Assembly: GCA_018829865.1 (NCBI GenBank)
Contig: JAHJTR010000127.1
Coordinates: forward strand, 1 to 25,387
Length of the DNA: 25,387 nt
Direction: 5' to 3'
Source of the DNA: Patescibacteria group bacterium
Lineage (GTDB): Bacteria > Patescibacteriota > Gracilibacteria > UBA1369 > JAHJTR01
Positions 17,039 through 24,343 of the stretch are shown in pieces; positions within the stretch are counted from its first letter, which is position 1; each line of letters begins with the position of its first letter. The notes under the pieces are model-generated. The model ran no database searches, was not told the origin of the DNA, and saw nothing but the letters and a program-made list of their open reading frames with translations. The position numbers were made by a program, and so were the translations under genes.

Positions 17039-17716
17039 ATGGGACAAAAAGTTAATCCAAAAGCGCAAAGAATAGGGATCATCCACGGATGGGATTCAAA
17101 ATGGTTTGCGACTAAGAAAAAATATACAGACCTAATACACCGAGATCTCATTCTAAGAAACAAGATTGAAACTAAATTAAAGAATGCGGGAATCTCAAGC
17201 ACAGAAATTATTAGAAGCGCAGGAAGTGTAATAATAAACATTCATACAGCTAAACCGGGATTAATTATTGGTCGACAAGGTTCAAGCATTGAAAAATTAA
17301 GAGAAGAATTACAGAAGAAATTCAACGAAAAATTCGACATTAATATTATAGAAGTAAGTAAACCCGATTTAGATGCAAAACTTATTGCCGAATCAATCGC
17401 CAGACAAATTGAAAAACGAATCCCATACAGAAGAGCCTCCAAAATGGCAGTACAGAAATCAATGGAAGCAGGAGCAAAAGGAATTAAGATCAATATATCA
17501 GGACGCCTAAATGGAGTGGAAATCGCCAGATCAGAATTTTTTAAAGACGGTCGAATCCCCCTTCACACTTTCAGAGCAGATATAGACTACTCCTACCTAC
17601 AAGCACACACGACATACGGAGTAATCGGTGTAAAAGTATGGGTTTACAGAAAAGATGTGTTTAAAAAAGAAGAAAATACAGTATTAGCTCAAGCAACTCC
17701 ACAAGAATCCGCATAA
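17039..17716 (+). CDS. rpsC: Small ribosomal subunit protein S3
   Basis: S3 (uS3) forms part of the mRNA entry channel and its helicase activity. The 225-residue product starts GQKVNPKAQRIGIIHGWDSKWF. It has the KH-domain GLIIGRQGSSIEKLREELQKK and the C-terminal domain with RRASKMAVQKSMEAGAKGIK, then ISGRLNGVEIARSE and GRIPLHTFRADIDY. The end VIGVKVWVYRKD is followed by only a short tail. It follows rplV by 32 nt. Confidence 0.97.
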   Translation: MGQKVNPKAQRIGIIHGWDSKWFATKKKYTDLIHRDLILRNKIETKLKNAGISSTEIIRSAGSVIINIHTAKPGLIIGRQGSSIEKLREELQKKFNEKFDINIIEVSKPDLDAKLIAESIARQIEKRIPYRRASKMAVQKSMEAGAKGIKINISGRLNGVEIARSEFFKDGRIPLHTFRADIDYSYLQAHTTYGVIGVKVWVYRKDVFKKEENTVLAQATPQESA

Positions 17717-17734
17717 TTAATTTTATTTACAAAT

Positions 17735-18154
17735 ATGTTACTACCACGCAAACAGAAATATAGAAAACTGCAAAGAAATAGAGGCCAGTTTAAAGGTAAG
17801 GCAAATAAAGGTAATCTATTGGCATTCGGAAAATTTGGCATCAAATCAACCGAAATGGCAGAAATAACTTCAAGACAAATCGAAGCAGCCAGACGAGTGA
17901 TCTCAAGAGCAACAAAAAGAGGTGGAAAAACCTGGATCAGAATCTTCCCACATAAACCTATCACTCAGAAATCAGCAGAAACACCTATGGGAAGCGGAAA
18001 AGGTACAGTTGAATACTATGTATCACTAGTAAAACCCGGAACAGTAATATTTGAAATGGACGGAGTAACGGAAGAAATAGCAAAAAAAGCATTAAAATTA
18101 GCCGCATATAAATTACCAGTCGGTTGCAGATTCATTACAGCTCATAAAGATTAA
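17735..18154 (+). CDS. rplP: Large ribosomal subunit protein L16
   Basis: L16 (uL16) organises the A-site region of the 50S subunit. The 139-residue protein starts MLLPRKQKYRKLQRNRGQFK, a slight variant of the usual MLxPKRxKYRK opening with an extra residue or two in the RGxFKG turn. It continues with FGKFGIKSTEMAEITSRQIEAAR and RIFPHKPITQKSAETPMGSG. The segment KGTVEYYVSLVKPGTVIFEM and the end AAYKLPVGCRFI are as expected for the family. It sits between S3 and L29 as in other bacteria. Confidence 0.97.
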   Translation: MLLPRKQKYRKLQRNRGQFKGKANKGNLLAFGKFGIKSTEMAEITSRQIEAARRVISRATKRGGKTWIRIFPHKPITQKSAETPMGSGKGTVEYYVSLVKPGTVIFEMDGVTEEIAKKALKLAAYKLPVGCRFITAHKD

Positions 18155-18160
18155 AAAATT

Positions 18161-18397
18161 ATGTTAACAAAACAAGAAATTCAAGCCTCAAGCATAGACG
18201 CTCTCCAAAAAGAGCTAAGTGGCGCACGAACTGAACACCACAGATTAAAGATTGGCTTGGCAACCAAGCATATCAAAAATTCACACGATGCAGATCTTCA
18301 AAAAAAATATATTGCTAGAATACTGACTCAATTGAATGATTTACGAAAAAACGCTCCCGCAAAAAAAACAGAGGAAAATAATGAACCATCTAAATAA
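18161..18397 (+). CDS. rpmC: Large ribosomal subunit protein L29
   Basis: L29 (uL29) is a small two-helix protein beside L23 near the tunnel exit. The 78-residue product shows the loose family pattern: an N-terminal helix with DALQKELSGARTEHHRLK and a second helix KKYIARILTQLNDLRK. A short Lys/Glu/Asn tail follows. Sequence alone is weakly diagnostic, but the position between L16 and S17 makes the call safe. It begins 6 nt after rplP. Confidence 0.9.
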   Translation: MLTKQEIQASSIDALQKELSGARTEHHRLKIGLATKHIKNSHDADLQKKYIARILTQLNDLRKNAPAKKTEENNEPSK

Positions 18398-18414
18398 TCT
18401 AATACAGAATAAAT

Positions 18415-18702
18415 ATGCGAACTAAAACAGGAATAATCACCAGCGATAAAATGGATAAAACAGTTGTAATAACTGTTCATACATATAAAAATCATCCCAA
18501 ATATAAGAAAAGATATAGAGTTTCTAAAAAGTTTTATGCACACGATCCTGAAAACACGCATAAAGAAGGTGAAACCATCACCATTTACGAACAAAGACCA
18601 CTCAGTAAACTTAAGAGATGGACAACAATTAAACCGGAAAACGCTATTGAACCCCAAAAAGAGGCAGAAAAAACTACAAAAGACATTGATAAATCAGAAT
18701 AA
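18415..18702 (+). CDS. rpsQ: Small ribosomal subunit protein S17
   Basis: S17 (uS17) is an OB-fold protein that binds 16S rRNA early in 30S assembly. The 95-residue product has GIITSDKMDKTVVITVHTY near the start, then PKYKKRYRVSKKFYAHDPEN and GETITIYEQRPLSKLKRW, all family features. About 15 charged residues extend past the normal end. A good promoter match overlaps its last codons, suggesting that the next gene group can be transcribed separately. Confidence 0.96.
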   Translation: MRTKTGIITSDKMDKTVVITVHTYKNHPKYKKRYRVSKKFYAHDPENTHKEGETITIYEQRPLSKLKRWTTIKPENAIEPQKEAEKTTKDIDKSE

Positions 18703-18731
18703 ATCACTATAATTTGATAACTTGCTAAAAT
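18686..18731 (+). promoter_or_regulatory. Overlapping candidate promoters before rplN
   Basis: Two candidates are visible. The first is TTGATA (18686-18691), a 16-nt spacer, and a perfect TATAAT (18708-18713), giving a start near 18720 and a short leader. The second is an extended -10, TGC-TAAAAT (18723-18731), with a poor -35. Its downstream bases ACACTCA fit the pattern seen at rpsL, tuf and rpoB. The second would start on the A of the rplN ATG, making a leaderless mRNA. Either one would separate the spc genes from the S10 genes. Confidence 0.45.
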
Positions 18732-18737
18732 ACACTC

Positions 18738-19106
18738 ATGATCCAATCTCAATCAAGATTAAAAGTCGCGGATAATACAGGTGCCAAAGAGGTAATGTGT
18801 ATCAAGGTGCTCGGTGCCAGTAAAGCAAGATATGCCAGGATTGGAGATGTTATCGTTGTGACTGTAAAAAAAGCTGCTCCCAAAGGAGCCGTAAAAAAAG
18901 GAAGCATAGAAAAAGCTGTTATCGTAAGGACTAGAAAAGAAACCGGAAGAAAAGATGGATCATATATCAGATTCGATGAAAATGCAGTTGTAATATTAGG
19001 TAACGATAAACAACCAAAGGGAACCCGTGTCTTTGGACCGGTAGCAAGAGAACTCCGAGAAAAACAATTCCAAAAAATAATATCATTGGCACCCGAAGTT
19101 TTATAA
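18738..19106 (+). CDS. rplN: Large ribosomal subunit protein L14
   Basis: L14 (uL14) lies at the subunit interface and binds the silencing factor RsfS. The 122-residue product begins MIQSQSRLKVADNTGAKEVM and continues GDVIVVTVKKAAPKGAVKKG, then RFDENAVVILGNDKQPKGTR and VFGPVARELRE, a near-standard L14. It heads the spc-type group 35 nt after rpsQ, and the promoters just upstream suggest its own transcription start. Confidence 0.98.
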   Translation: MIQSQSRLKVADNTGAKEVMCIKVLGASKARYARIGDVIVVTVKKAAPKGAVKKGSIEKAVIVRTRKETGRKDGSYIRFDENAVVILGNDKQPKGTRVFGPVARELREKQFQKIISLAPEVL

Positions 19107-19127
19107 ATAATTATCATCCATAAAATA

Positions 19128-19475
19128 ATGAAAGTTAAAGTAGCAGACACCATATTGGTTGGAGCAGGAAAAGATAAAGGTAAAAAAGGCAAAGTTATAA
19201 GAGTTTTTAGAAAAACCAATAAAGTTACTGTTGAGAAAATTAACATCAAGGTTAAACATATAAAGAAGAGTCAATCAAGAGCTGGAGAAAAAATCACATT
19301 CGAAGGACCTATCGACGCATCAAATGTCGTAGTAATCTGCCCAAGCTGCAGCAAACCGAGTCGAATCGGTTATAAAAAAGAAGAAGGTCAAAAAAAGCAG
19401 AGAATCTGCAAAAAATGTAAAGAAACAGTTGATGTAAAACAAGCAACAAAAACTACTCGTACTAAACGTAAATAA
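19128..19475 (+). CDS. rplX: Large ribosomal subunit protein L24 with Cys4 knuckle
   Basis: L24 (uL24) starts 50S assembly. The 115-residue protein has the KOW motif region VGAGKDKGKKGKVIRVFR and the typical HIKKSQSRAGEKITFEGPI, then SNVVVICPSC. C71-x2-C74 and C94-x2-C97 form a candidate zinc ribbon; many bacterial L24 proteins have lost these cysteines. The basic end (TKTTRTKRK) extends slightly past the usual terminus. It lies 21 nt after rplN and 9 nt before rplE. Confidence 0.96.
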   Translation: MKVKVADTILVGAGKDKGKKGKVIRVFRKTNKVTVEKINIKVKHIKKSQSRAGEKITFEGPIDASNVVVICPSCSKPSRIGYKKEEGQKKQRICKKCKETVDVKQATKTTRTKRK

Positions 19476-19484
19476 TCAATCATA

Positions 19485-20051
19485 ATGTCAAAAGATATCA
19501 CCCTAAAACAAGAATTCGAAGAAAAAATCCTACCCGAATTACAAAAGGAACTCGGCATCAAGAATAAAATGGCCGTACCAAGAGTAAAAATGGTTAAGAT
19601 TAATGTGGGAATCGGTTCATATCTCCAATCCGGAGGCAGCAAAGATCCTTCATCAATAGTAGAAAACGTAGCTCAAATTACAGGGCAAAAACCAGTAGTA
19701 ACCAAAGCAAAAAAAGCGATCTCAAATTTCAAGTTAAGAGAAGGCATGCCGGTTGGCGTAGTTGCAACACTAAGAGGAGCAAGAATGTATGATTTCTTAA
19801 GCAAGCTCGTAAATGTTGTTTTACCTAGAGTAAGAGATTTCAGAGGAATTCCCGATAAAAGCTTTGATGGTAGAGGTAATTACAGTCTTGGACTTAAAGA
19901 ACATTTAGTCTTTCCAGAAATCAATCCGGATGATATAACTAAAGTCCATGGAATCGAGATCACAGTAGTAACAACAGCAAAAAACAATGATGATGCCTAT
20001 AAACTACTTGTAAAATTAGGCTTCCCATTCAAAAAAGCTAAAACTAATTAA
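19485..20051 (+). CDS. rplE: Large ribosomal subunit protein L5
   Basis: L5 (uL5) binds 5S rRNA and forms the central protuberance, contacting the P-site tRNA. The 188-residue product has MAVPRVKMVKINVGIG, then ITGQKPVVTKAKKAISNFKL and REGMPVGVVATLRG, and the conserved RDFRGIPDKSFDGRGNYSLG. The C-terminal EINPDDITKVHGIEITVVTT is as expected. It is followed after only 7 nt by rpsN. Confidence 0.98.
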   Translation: MSKDITLKQEFEEKILPELQKELGIKNKMAVPRVKMVKINVGIGSYLQSGGSKDPSSIVENVAQITGQKPVVTKAKKAISNFKLREGMPVGVVATLRGARMYDFLSKLVNVVLPRVRDFRGIPDKSFDGRGNYSLGLKEHLVFPEINPDDITKVHGIEITVVTTAKNNDDAYKLLVKLGFPFKKAKTN

Positions 20052-20058
20052 CATCCCT

Positions 20059-20283
20059 ATGTCAAGAACAGCCATCGTAGTAAAATGCAAGAAAAAAAAG
20101 GAAGCTCTTCTAAAAAGCTTAAGCAGCGGAAAGAAACCAAAATTCCCAACACGAGTATATAATAGATGTCGCTTATGCGGACGACCACGCGGTTATATCA
20201 GAAAATTCGATATGTGCCGCATCTGTTTCAGAGAACTGGCTCAAAAAGGCCTACTGATGGGAGTAAAAAAATCTTCCTGGTAA
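20059..20283 (+). CDS. rpsN: Small ribosomal subunit protein S14, zinc-binding type
   Basis: S14 (uS14) binds in the 30S head. The 74-residue protein has the zinc site C37-x2-C40 and C53-x2-C56 within NRCRLCGRPRGYIRKFDMCR and ICFREL, and ends GVKKSSW. Zinc-type S14 is usually 61 residues; here the N-terminal part carries about 13 extra residues (an LLKSLSSGKK segment). This puts it between the short zinc form and the ~100-residue zinc-free form. It is the only S14 gene in the window. Confidence 0.96.
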   Translation: MSRTAIVVKCKKKKEALLKSLSSGKKPKFPTRVYNRCRLCGRPRGYIRKFDMCRICFRELAQKGLLMGVKKSSW

Positions 20284-20304
20284 AATATTTAATTTGGAAA
20301 TAAT

Positions 20305-20688
20305 ATGACAACCGACCCAATCGCAGATCTATTAACAAGAATTCGAAACGCCGATAAAGCGAATAAAAAATCGTTGTTAATACCTTACTCAAAAATTAAG
20401 GAAAATATCTGCAAAATACTTAAAAATAACGAATTCATTAAAGACGTAAAAGTAGTCAAAGAAGGAAAATTTGAAGAGATAAAAGTTACTCTTTCAAATA
20501 GAGATTATCCAATTAATCTAAAAAGAATCAGTAAACCGGGCCAACGAATATATCTAAATTATAAAGATATTAAACCCGTACTAAATCGTCTGGGTTTATC
20601 AATTGTCTCCACTTCAAAAGGCTTAATGACAGATAAAGAAGCACGCATTAAGAAAATTGGAGGCGAAATACTATGTGAAATTTACTAA
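20305..20688 (+). CDS. rpsH: Small ribosomal subunit protein S8
   Basis: S8 (uS8) binds the central domain of 16S rRNA and in E. coli represses the spc operon. The 127-residue product has TTDPIADLLTRIRNADKANK, the middle RISKPGQRIYLNYKDIKPV, then GLSIVSTSKGLMTDKEARIK and GGEILCEIY. All are family signatures and the length is close to the usual 130. It ends 9 nt before rplF. Confidence 0.97.
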   Translation: MTTDPIADLLTRIRNADKANKKSLLIPYSKIKENICKILKNNEFIKDVKVVKEGKFEEIKVTLSNRDYPINLKRISKPGQRIYLNYKDIKPVLNRLGLSIVSTSKGLMTDKEARIKKIGGEILCEIY

Positions 20689-20697
20689 TCTCAAACA

Positions 20698-21243
20698 ATG
20701 TCAAGAATAGGAAAACAACCAATTCAGGTACCTCAAGGAGTAGAAATTAACTACACCGATAGAACTATTAAGGTAAAAGGCCCTAAAGGTGAACTCGAAT
20801 TTAAACATCACCCTAAAGTTAAACTTGAAATTACAGATGACCAGATCATCGTAACTCCTCAAAACGATAATTATAGTAATATGCACGGTCTTACTAGAAC
20901 GCTCATTAATAATATGGTTGAAGGAGTAACAAAAGGCTTCGAGAAACAATTGGAAATTCAAGGAGTCGGTTACAAAGCACAAATTCAAGGTAAAAAAGTT
21001 AATTTGGCACTTGGATACTCTCATCCTGTTGAATATACTCCCCCAGAAAGTGTAAATGTAGAAATGGATAAGGATAAAAAGAATATAATAATTGTTACAG
21101 GCATTGATAAACAAGCTGTTGGAGAAGTAGCAGCACAAATCAGAAAATTCAAACCGCCTGAGCCATACAAAGGCAAAGGTATCCGCTATGTTGGTGAACA
21201 TGTAACTCGTAAAGCAGGTAAAACTGCCTCCAAAGGAGCTTAA
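20698..21243 (+). CDS. rplF: Large ribosomal subunit protein L6
   Basis: L6 (uL6) lies near the sarcin-ricin loop and the elongation-factor site. The 181-residue protein begins MSRIGKQPIQVPQGVEINYT and has the duplicated-domain features IKVKGPKGELEF, then TRTLINNMVEGVTKGFEKQL. It ends with the strongly conserved KFKPPEPYKGKGIRYVGE. Length and position after S8 are standard. Confidence 0.97.
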   Translation: MSRIGKQPIQVPQGVEINYTDRTIKVKGPKGELEFKHHPKVKLEITDDQIIVTPQNDNYSNMHGLTRTLINNMVEGVTKGFEKQLEIQGVGYKAQIQGKKVNLALGYSHPVEYTPPESVNVEMDKDKKNIIIVTGIDKQAVGEVAAQIRKFKPPEPYKGKGIRYVGEHVTRKAGKTASKGA

Positions 21244-21254
21244 ATTTAAAAAAT

Positions 21255-21602
21255 ATGAAACCTAAAAAAATACTGGACAGATTAAAAAGGGCAAGAAAAT
21301 CAAAGGCTAAACTATTAGTCAGCAGCCCCGACAAACACAGACTTATTGTCTATCGCAGCTCATGCCATATTTATGCCCAGCTCATTGAGCCGGCAACCGG
21401 TAATATTATCGCTGCTTCATCAGATATGAAAGTCAAAAAAGGCAATAAAGTAGAAAAAGCCGAGCAAGTTGGCAAAGATATTGCCAAGGCGGCACAAGAG
21501 AAAAAAATCACCGAAGTTTGCTTTGATCGAAACGGATTTAAATATCATGGCAGAGTTAAAGCGGTCGCAGAAGGAGCCAGAGGCGAAGGGCTAAAATTTT
21601 AA
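21255..21602 (+). CDS. rplR: Large ribosomal subunit protein L18
   Basis: L18 (uL18) binds 5S rRNA together with L5. The 115-residue product has HRLIVYRSSCHIYAQLIEPA, then ASSDMKVKKGNKVEKAEQVG and KDIAKAAQEKKITEVCFDRN. The end YHGRVKAVAEGARGEGLKF is typical. It follows rplF by 11 nt. Confidence 0.97.
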   Translation: MKPKKILDRLKRARKSKAKLLVSSPDKHRLIVYRSSCHIYAQLIEPATGNIIAASSDMKVKKGNKVEKAEQVGKDIAKAAQEKKITEVCFDRNGFKYHGRVKAVAEGARGEGLKF

Positions 21603-21626
21603 TTAAATAATACATTTTTAAGTAAT

Positions 21627-22334
21627 ATGGGAAAACCTCACGCAAAAAAACAACATCATAAAAAAGAACCCAAAGAATTTGACGAAGAAGTTATTCAAAT
21701 TGATCGGGTTACCCGTGTAGTAAAAGGTGGACGAAGATTAAGATTCAGAGCTACAGTTGTAATTGGCGATCGAAAAAATAGAGTTGGTATCGGTGTTGGA
21801 AAATCAAGTGAGGTAGCCGGCGCTATTCAAAAAGCGGTAGCAAGAGCTAAAAAAGACCTTATCACTATACCAATTACCTGCAAAACCATTCCTCATCAGA
21901 TCAATATCAAGTATAAAAGTGCTAAAGTATTACTTCTACCTGCTGCACCCGGAACAGGAATCATCGCAGGAGGAGCCGTAAGAAAAGTATTGGATCTCGC
22001 AGGCATTCACAATGTACTCAGTAAATCTTTTGGATCTTCAAATAGAGTTAACTGTACTAAAGCAGCCTTTAAAGCACTCAGTAACTTAAGAACAAATCCC
22101 CATCTGAAATATATAATTGAGGAAGAAAAAAAAGTTGTAAACTACGCGGATAATAAACCTGAAGATCGCTCAGCCAAACCCCATCACACAAGAAAACCTC
22201 AATCAGCAAAAAAACCTCATCACATAGATAAGAAACCGATCGAAACTAAAAAACCGGAAGCAACAAAAGCAGAAGCATCCGCCAAGGAAACTCCTGCAAA
22301 AGAAACACCAAAAAAAGAAGCTGATAAAAAATAA
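21627..22334 (+). CDS. rpsE: Small ribosomal subunit protein S5 with long basic tail
   Basis: S5 (uS5) contributes to decoding accuracy and mRNA entry. The core (about residues 24-171) is canonical: VIQIDRVTRVVKGGRRLRFR, then VGIGVGKSSEVAGAIQKAV and LPAAPGTGIIAGGAVRKVL, then NVLSKSFGSSNRVN. A His/Lys-rich N-terminus (HAKKQHHKKE) and a 64-residue C-terminal tail make it 235 residues against a usual ~165. The tail (172-235) repeats KPHH and AKETP units. rpmD (L30) would normally follow, but rplO begins 27 nt later. Confidence 0.97.
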   Translation: MGKPHAKKQHHKKEPKEFDEEVIQIDRVTRVVKGGRRLRFRATVVIGDRKNRVGIGVGKSSEVAGAIQKAVARAKKDLITIPITCKTIPHQINIKYKSAKVLLLPAAPGTGIIAGGAVRKVLDLAGIHNVLSKSFGSSNRVNCTKAAFKALSNLRTNPHLKYIIEEEKKVVNYADNKPEDRSAKPHHTRKPQSAKKPHHIDKKPIETKKPEATKAEASAKETPAKETPKKEADKK

Positions 22335-22361
22335 CCATCTGTAATTTTATAAAAGACTAAT

Positions 22362-22958
22362 ATGTACGAACAAGATTTAAAACCCAATAAAGGAGCTAAA
22401 CAACGCAAACAACGTGTTGGTAGAGGCGATGGTAGTGGCCGCGGAAATTACAGCGGAAGAGGAATGAACGGTCAAAGTTGTCGAAGTGGAGGAAAAAGAA
22501 GACCTGGATTTGAAGGAGGTCAAACTCCTCTATACCAGAAAATGCCTAAATTGAAAGGATTTAAAAATCCAAATAGAGTTGAATATCAAATAGTAAATCT
22601 TTCAAGCCTCGATATATTTAATGACGGAGACACAGTTGATATAAACAGTCTTTTAGCAAAAGGACTAATTAAGAGTAAAGTTAAACCAATAAAATTACTT
22701 GGAAACGGTGAAGTTACAAAAAAACTGACAATCAAAGTTGATACAGCTTCAAAAAGCGCAATTGAAAAAGCCGAAAAAAGCGGAATTACAGTTGAAATTA
22801 CAGCCCCAAAAAAACCGAAAACCGAGAAAAAAGAGAAATCAAAAAAGAAGGGAGCCAAAGCAAACAAAACTGAACCAAAAAACGACAAAGAAGAAACACC
22901 AATCAAAGAAGATAAAGAAGATAAAAAAGAAGATACTGAATCAACGGAAGGAAAATAA
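22362..22958 (+). CDS. rplO: Large ribosomal subunit protein L15 with Lys/Glu tail
   Basis: L15 (uL15) is a late assembly protein of the 50S subunit. The Gly/Arg-rich N-terminus (KQRVGRGDGSGRGNYSGRG) and the following SGGKRRPGFEGGQTPLYQKM are family hallmarks, as is VKPIKLLGNGEVTKKLTIKV further on. Residues 150-198 form a Lys/Glu/Asp-rich tail with low complexity that exceeds the usual length of ~146. The frame is uninterrupted, and the tail's A-rich DNA yields a shadow reading frame that should not be annotated. secY starts 20 nt later. Confidence 0.97.
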   Translation: MYEQDLKPNKGAKQRKQRVGRGDGSGRGNYSGRGMNGQSCRSGGKRRPGFEGGQTPLYQKMPKLKGFKNPNRVEYQIVNLSSLDIFNDGDTVDINSLLAKGLIKSKVKPIKLLGNGEVTKKLTIKVDTASKSAIEKAEKSGITVEITAPKKPKTEKKEKSKKKGAKANKTEPKNDKEETPIKEDKEDKKEDTESTEGK

Positions 22959-22978
22959 AATCGCCTAAAAATAAAATC

Positions 22979-24292
22979 ATGCTCAAATATTTAAAGCAAA
23001 TCTGGAATTCCAAAACACTACGTAAAAAAATCCTTTTTACGCTTTTTGCTATTATCATTTATCGACTGGCCGCTCACGTTTCTATCCCAAACATCAATCT
23101 GGAAAATGTAAAAGAGATGTTTAATAGTAATCAGCTTTTAGGAGTATATAATCTGTTAACCGGTGGTAGCGCCTACAGATTCTCCATAATCATGATGGGA
23201 CTGGCCCCATATATTAATGCCTCAATCATCATGCAGCTACTTACCGTAGTGGTACCTAAACTTGAAGCATTATCAAAAGAAGGTGAACACGGCAAAAAGA
23301 TGATCAACAAATACACGAGATATTTAACCATTCCTATCGCTATCATGCAATCATATGGAATGATCCTCATTCTTAATTCCAGCTCAGATCCCACAAAAAG
23401 AATTATCGAAAATGCCGGCGAATTAACCGTGCTAATCCCAATAATGCTTACTGTAACAGCAGGTACTTTATTCCTGGTTTGGCTGGGAGAATTAATGACA
23501 GAAAAAGGAATTGGTAACGGTGTATCATTATTAATCACCGCAAGTATATTATCGGGTATTCCAACAAGCATAGGTGGAGCCTTATCAATCGCAGGAGGAA
23601 CCAATGATACCAAAATGCTGTACGCTTATGTTGGCATTATTATTATCACAATTCTGCTCACAATATTTATAATTTTAATAACCGAAGCCCAGCGGCAAAT
23701 TCCAATTACCTACGCCGGTCGAGGTATTAAAGCTCGCAGCGAAAACTCATCATTACCAATAAAAATCAATCAAGCGGGAATGATTCCAATTATCTTTGCC
23801 GTTTCCGTTTTGAGTTTCCCTCAATTGCTTTCCAGAATAATCTCAAGTGAAAACAAATTCATCTCTGACATCCTAAGTTATTTCAGTTCATCATTTAACA
23901 GCGGCAGCGTCGCCTATCTGATCACATATTTATTATTGGTACTGGGATTCACTTATTTCTATGTAAGTATAACTTTCAACCCCAAGCAAGTAGCCGAAAA
24001 TATTCAGAAAAAAGGAGGTTTCATCCCCGGAATCAGACCAGGCAAACAAACAGCGGAATTCCTCCAATCAGTCTCATCAAAATTAACTCTTTTTGGCGGC
24101 TTATTCCTTGGATTCGTAGCCGTATTCCCTCTCCTTATCCAATTCATATTTAAGAATCAATTGAATTTGGGAGGAGATATCCCCCTCTTAATCAGCGGAG
24201 CCGGAATGATTATTATTGTCGGAGTTGTACTGGAATTATTCAGACAAATCAACGCACAATTGATAATGCATGATTACGACAAGCTCTACTAA
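22979..24292 (+). CDS. secY: Protein translocase subunit SecY
   Basis: SecY is the channel of the Sec translocon in the cytoplasmic membrane. The 437-residue protein has hydrophobic segments consistent with ten membrane spans, the first at about residues 17-37. The plug/TM2 region LLTGGSAYRFSIIMMGLAPY is followed by INASIIMQLL. The cytoplasmic loop between TM6 and TM7 has RQIPITYAGRGIKARSENSS, and the TM8-TM9 loop has FNPKQVAENIQKKGGFIPGI with RPGKQTAEFL. Its place after rplO and before adk is the classical spc arrangement. No clear promoter or Shine-Dalgarno motif is seen in the 20-nt gap. Confidence 0.98.
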   Translation: MLKYLKQIWNSKTLRKKILFTLFAIIIYRLAAHVSIPNINLENVKEMFNSNQLLGVYNLLTGGSAYRFSIIMMGLAPYINASIIMQLLTVVVPKLEALSKEGEHGKKMINKYTRYLTIPIAIMQSYGMILILNSSSDPTKRIIENAGELTVLIPIMLTVTAGTLFLVWLGELMTEKGIGNGVSLLITASILSGIPTSIGGALSIAGGTNDTKMLYAYVGIIIITILLTIFIILITEAQRQIPITYAGRGIKARSENSSLPIKINQAGMIPIIFAVSVLSFPQLLSRIISSENKFISDILSYFSSSFNSGSVAYLITYLLLVLGFTYFYVSITFNPKQVAENIQKKGGFIPGIRPGKQTAEFLQSVSSKLTLFGGLFLGFVAVFPLLIQFIFKNQLNLGGDIPLLISGAGMIIIVGVVLELFRQINAQLIMHDYDKLY

Positions 24293-24343
24293 TTCGGCTA
24301 AAAACCCAGTTTGAACCCTTTAATAATTAACATATTACCCCCT

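Noticed and set aside
22933..22961. Possible secY promoter with TAAAAT at 22956
   Set aside because: No acceptable -35 box at 16-18 nt and no purine-start match beyond the first two bases of the pattern; A-rich DNA makes TAAAAT frequent.
22738..22968. Lys-rich 76-codon plus-strand frame inside rplO
   Set aside because: It is a frame shadow of the A-rich L15 tail; composition explains the Lys runs.
24311..24343. TTG start for adenylate kinase
   Set aside because: The conserved Adk N-terminus begins at ATG 24344, eight residues before the P-loop core, as in the family.
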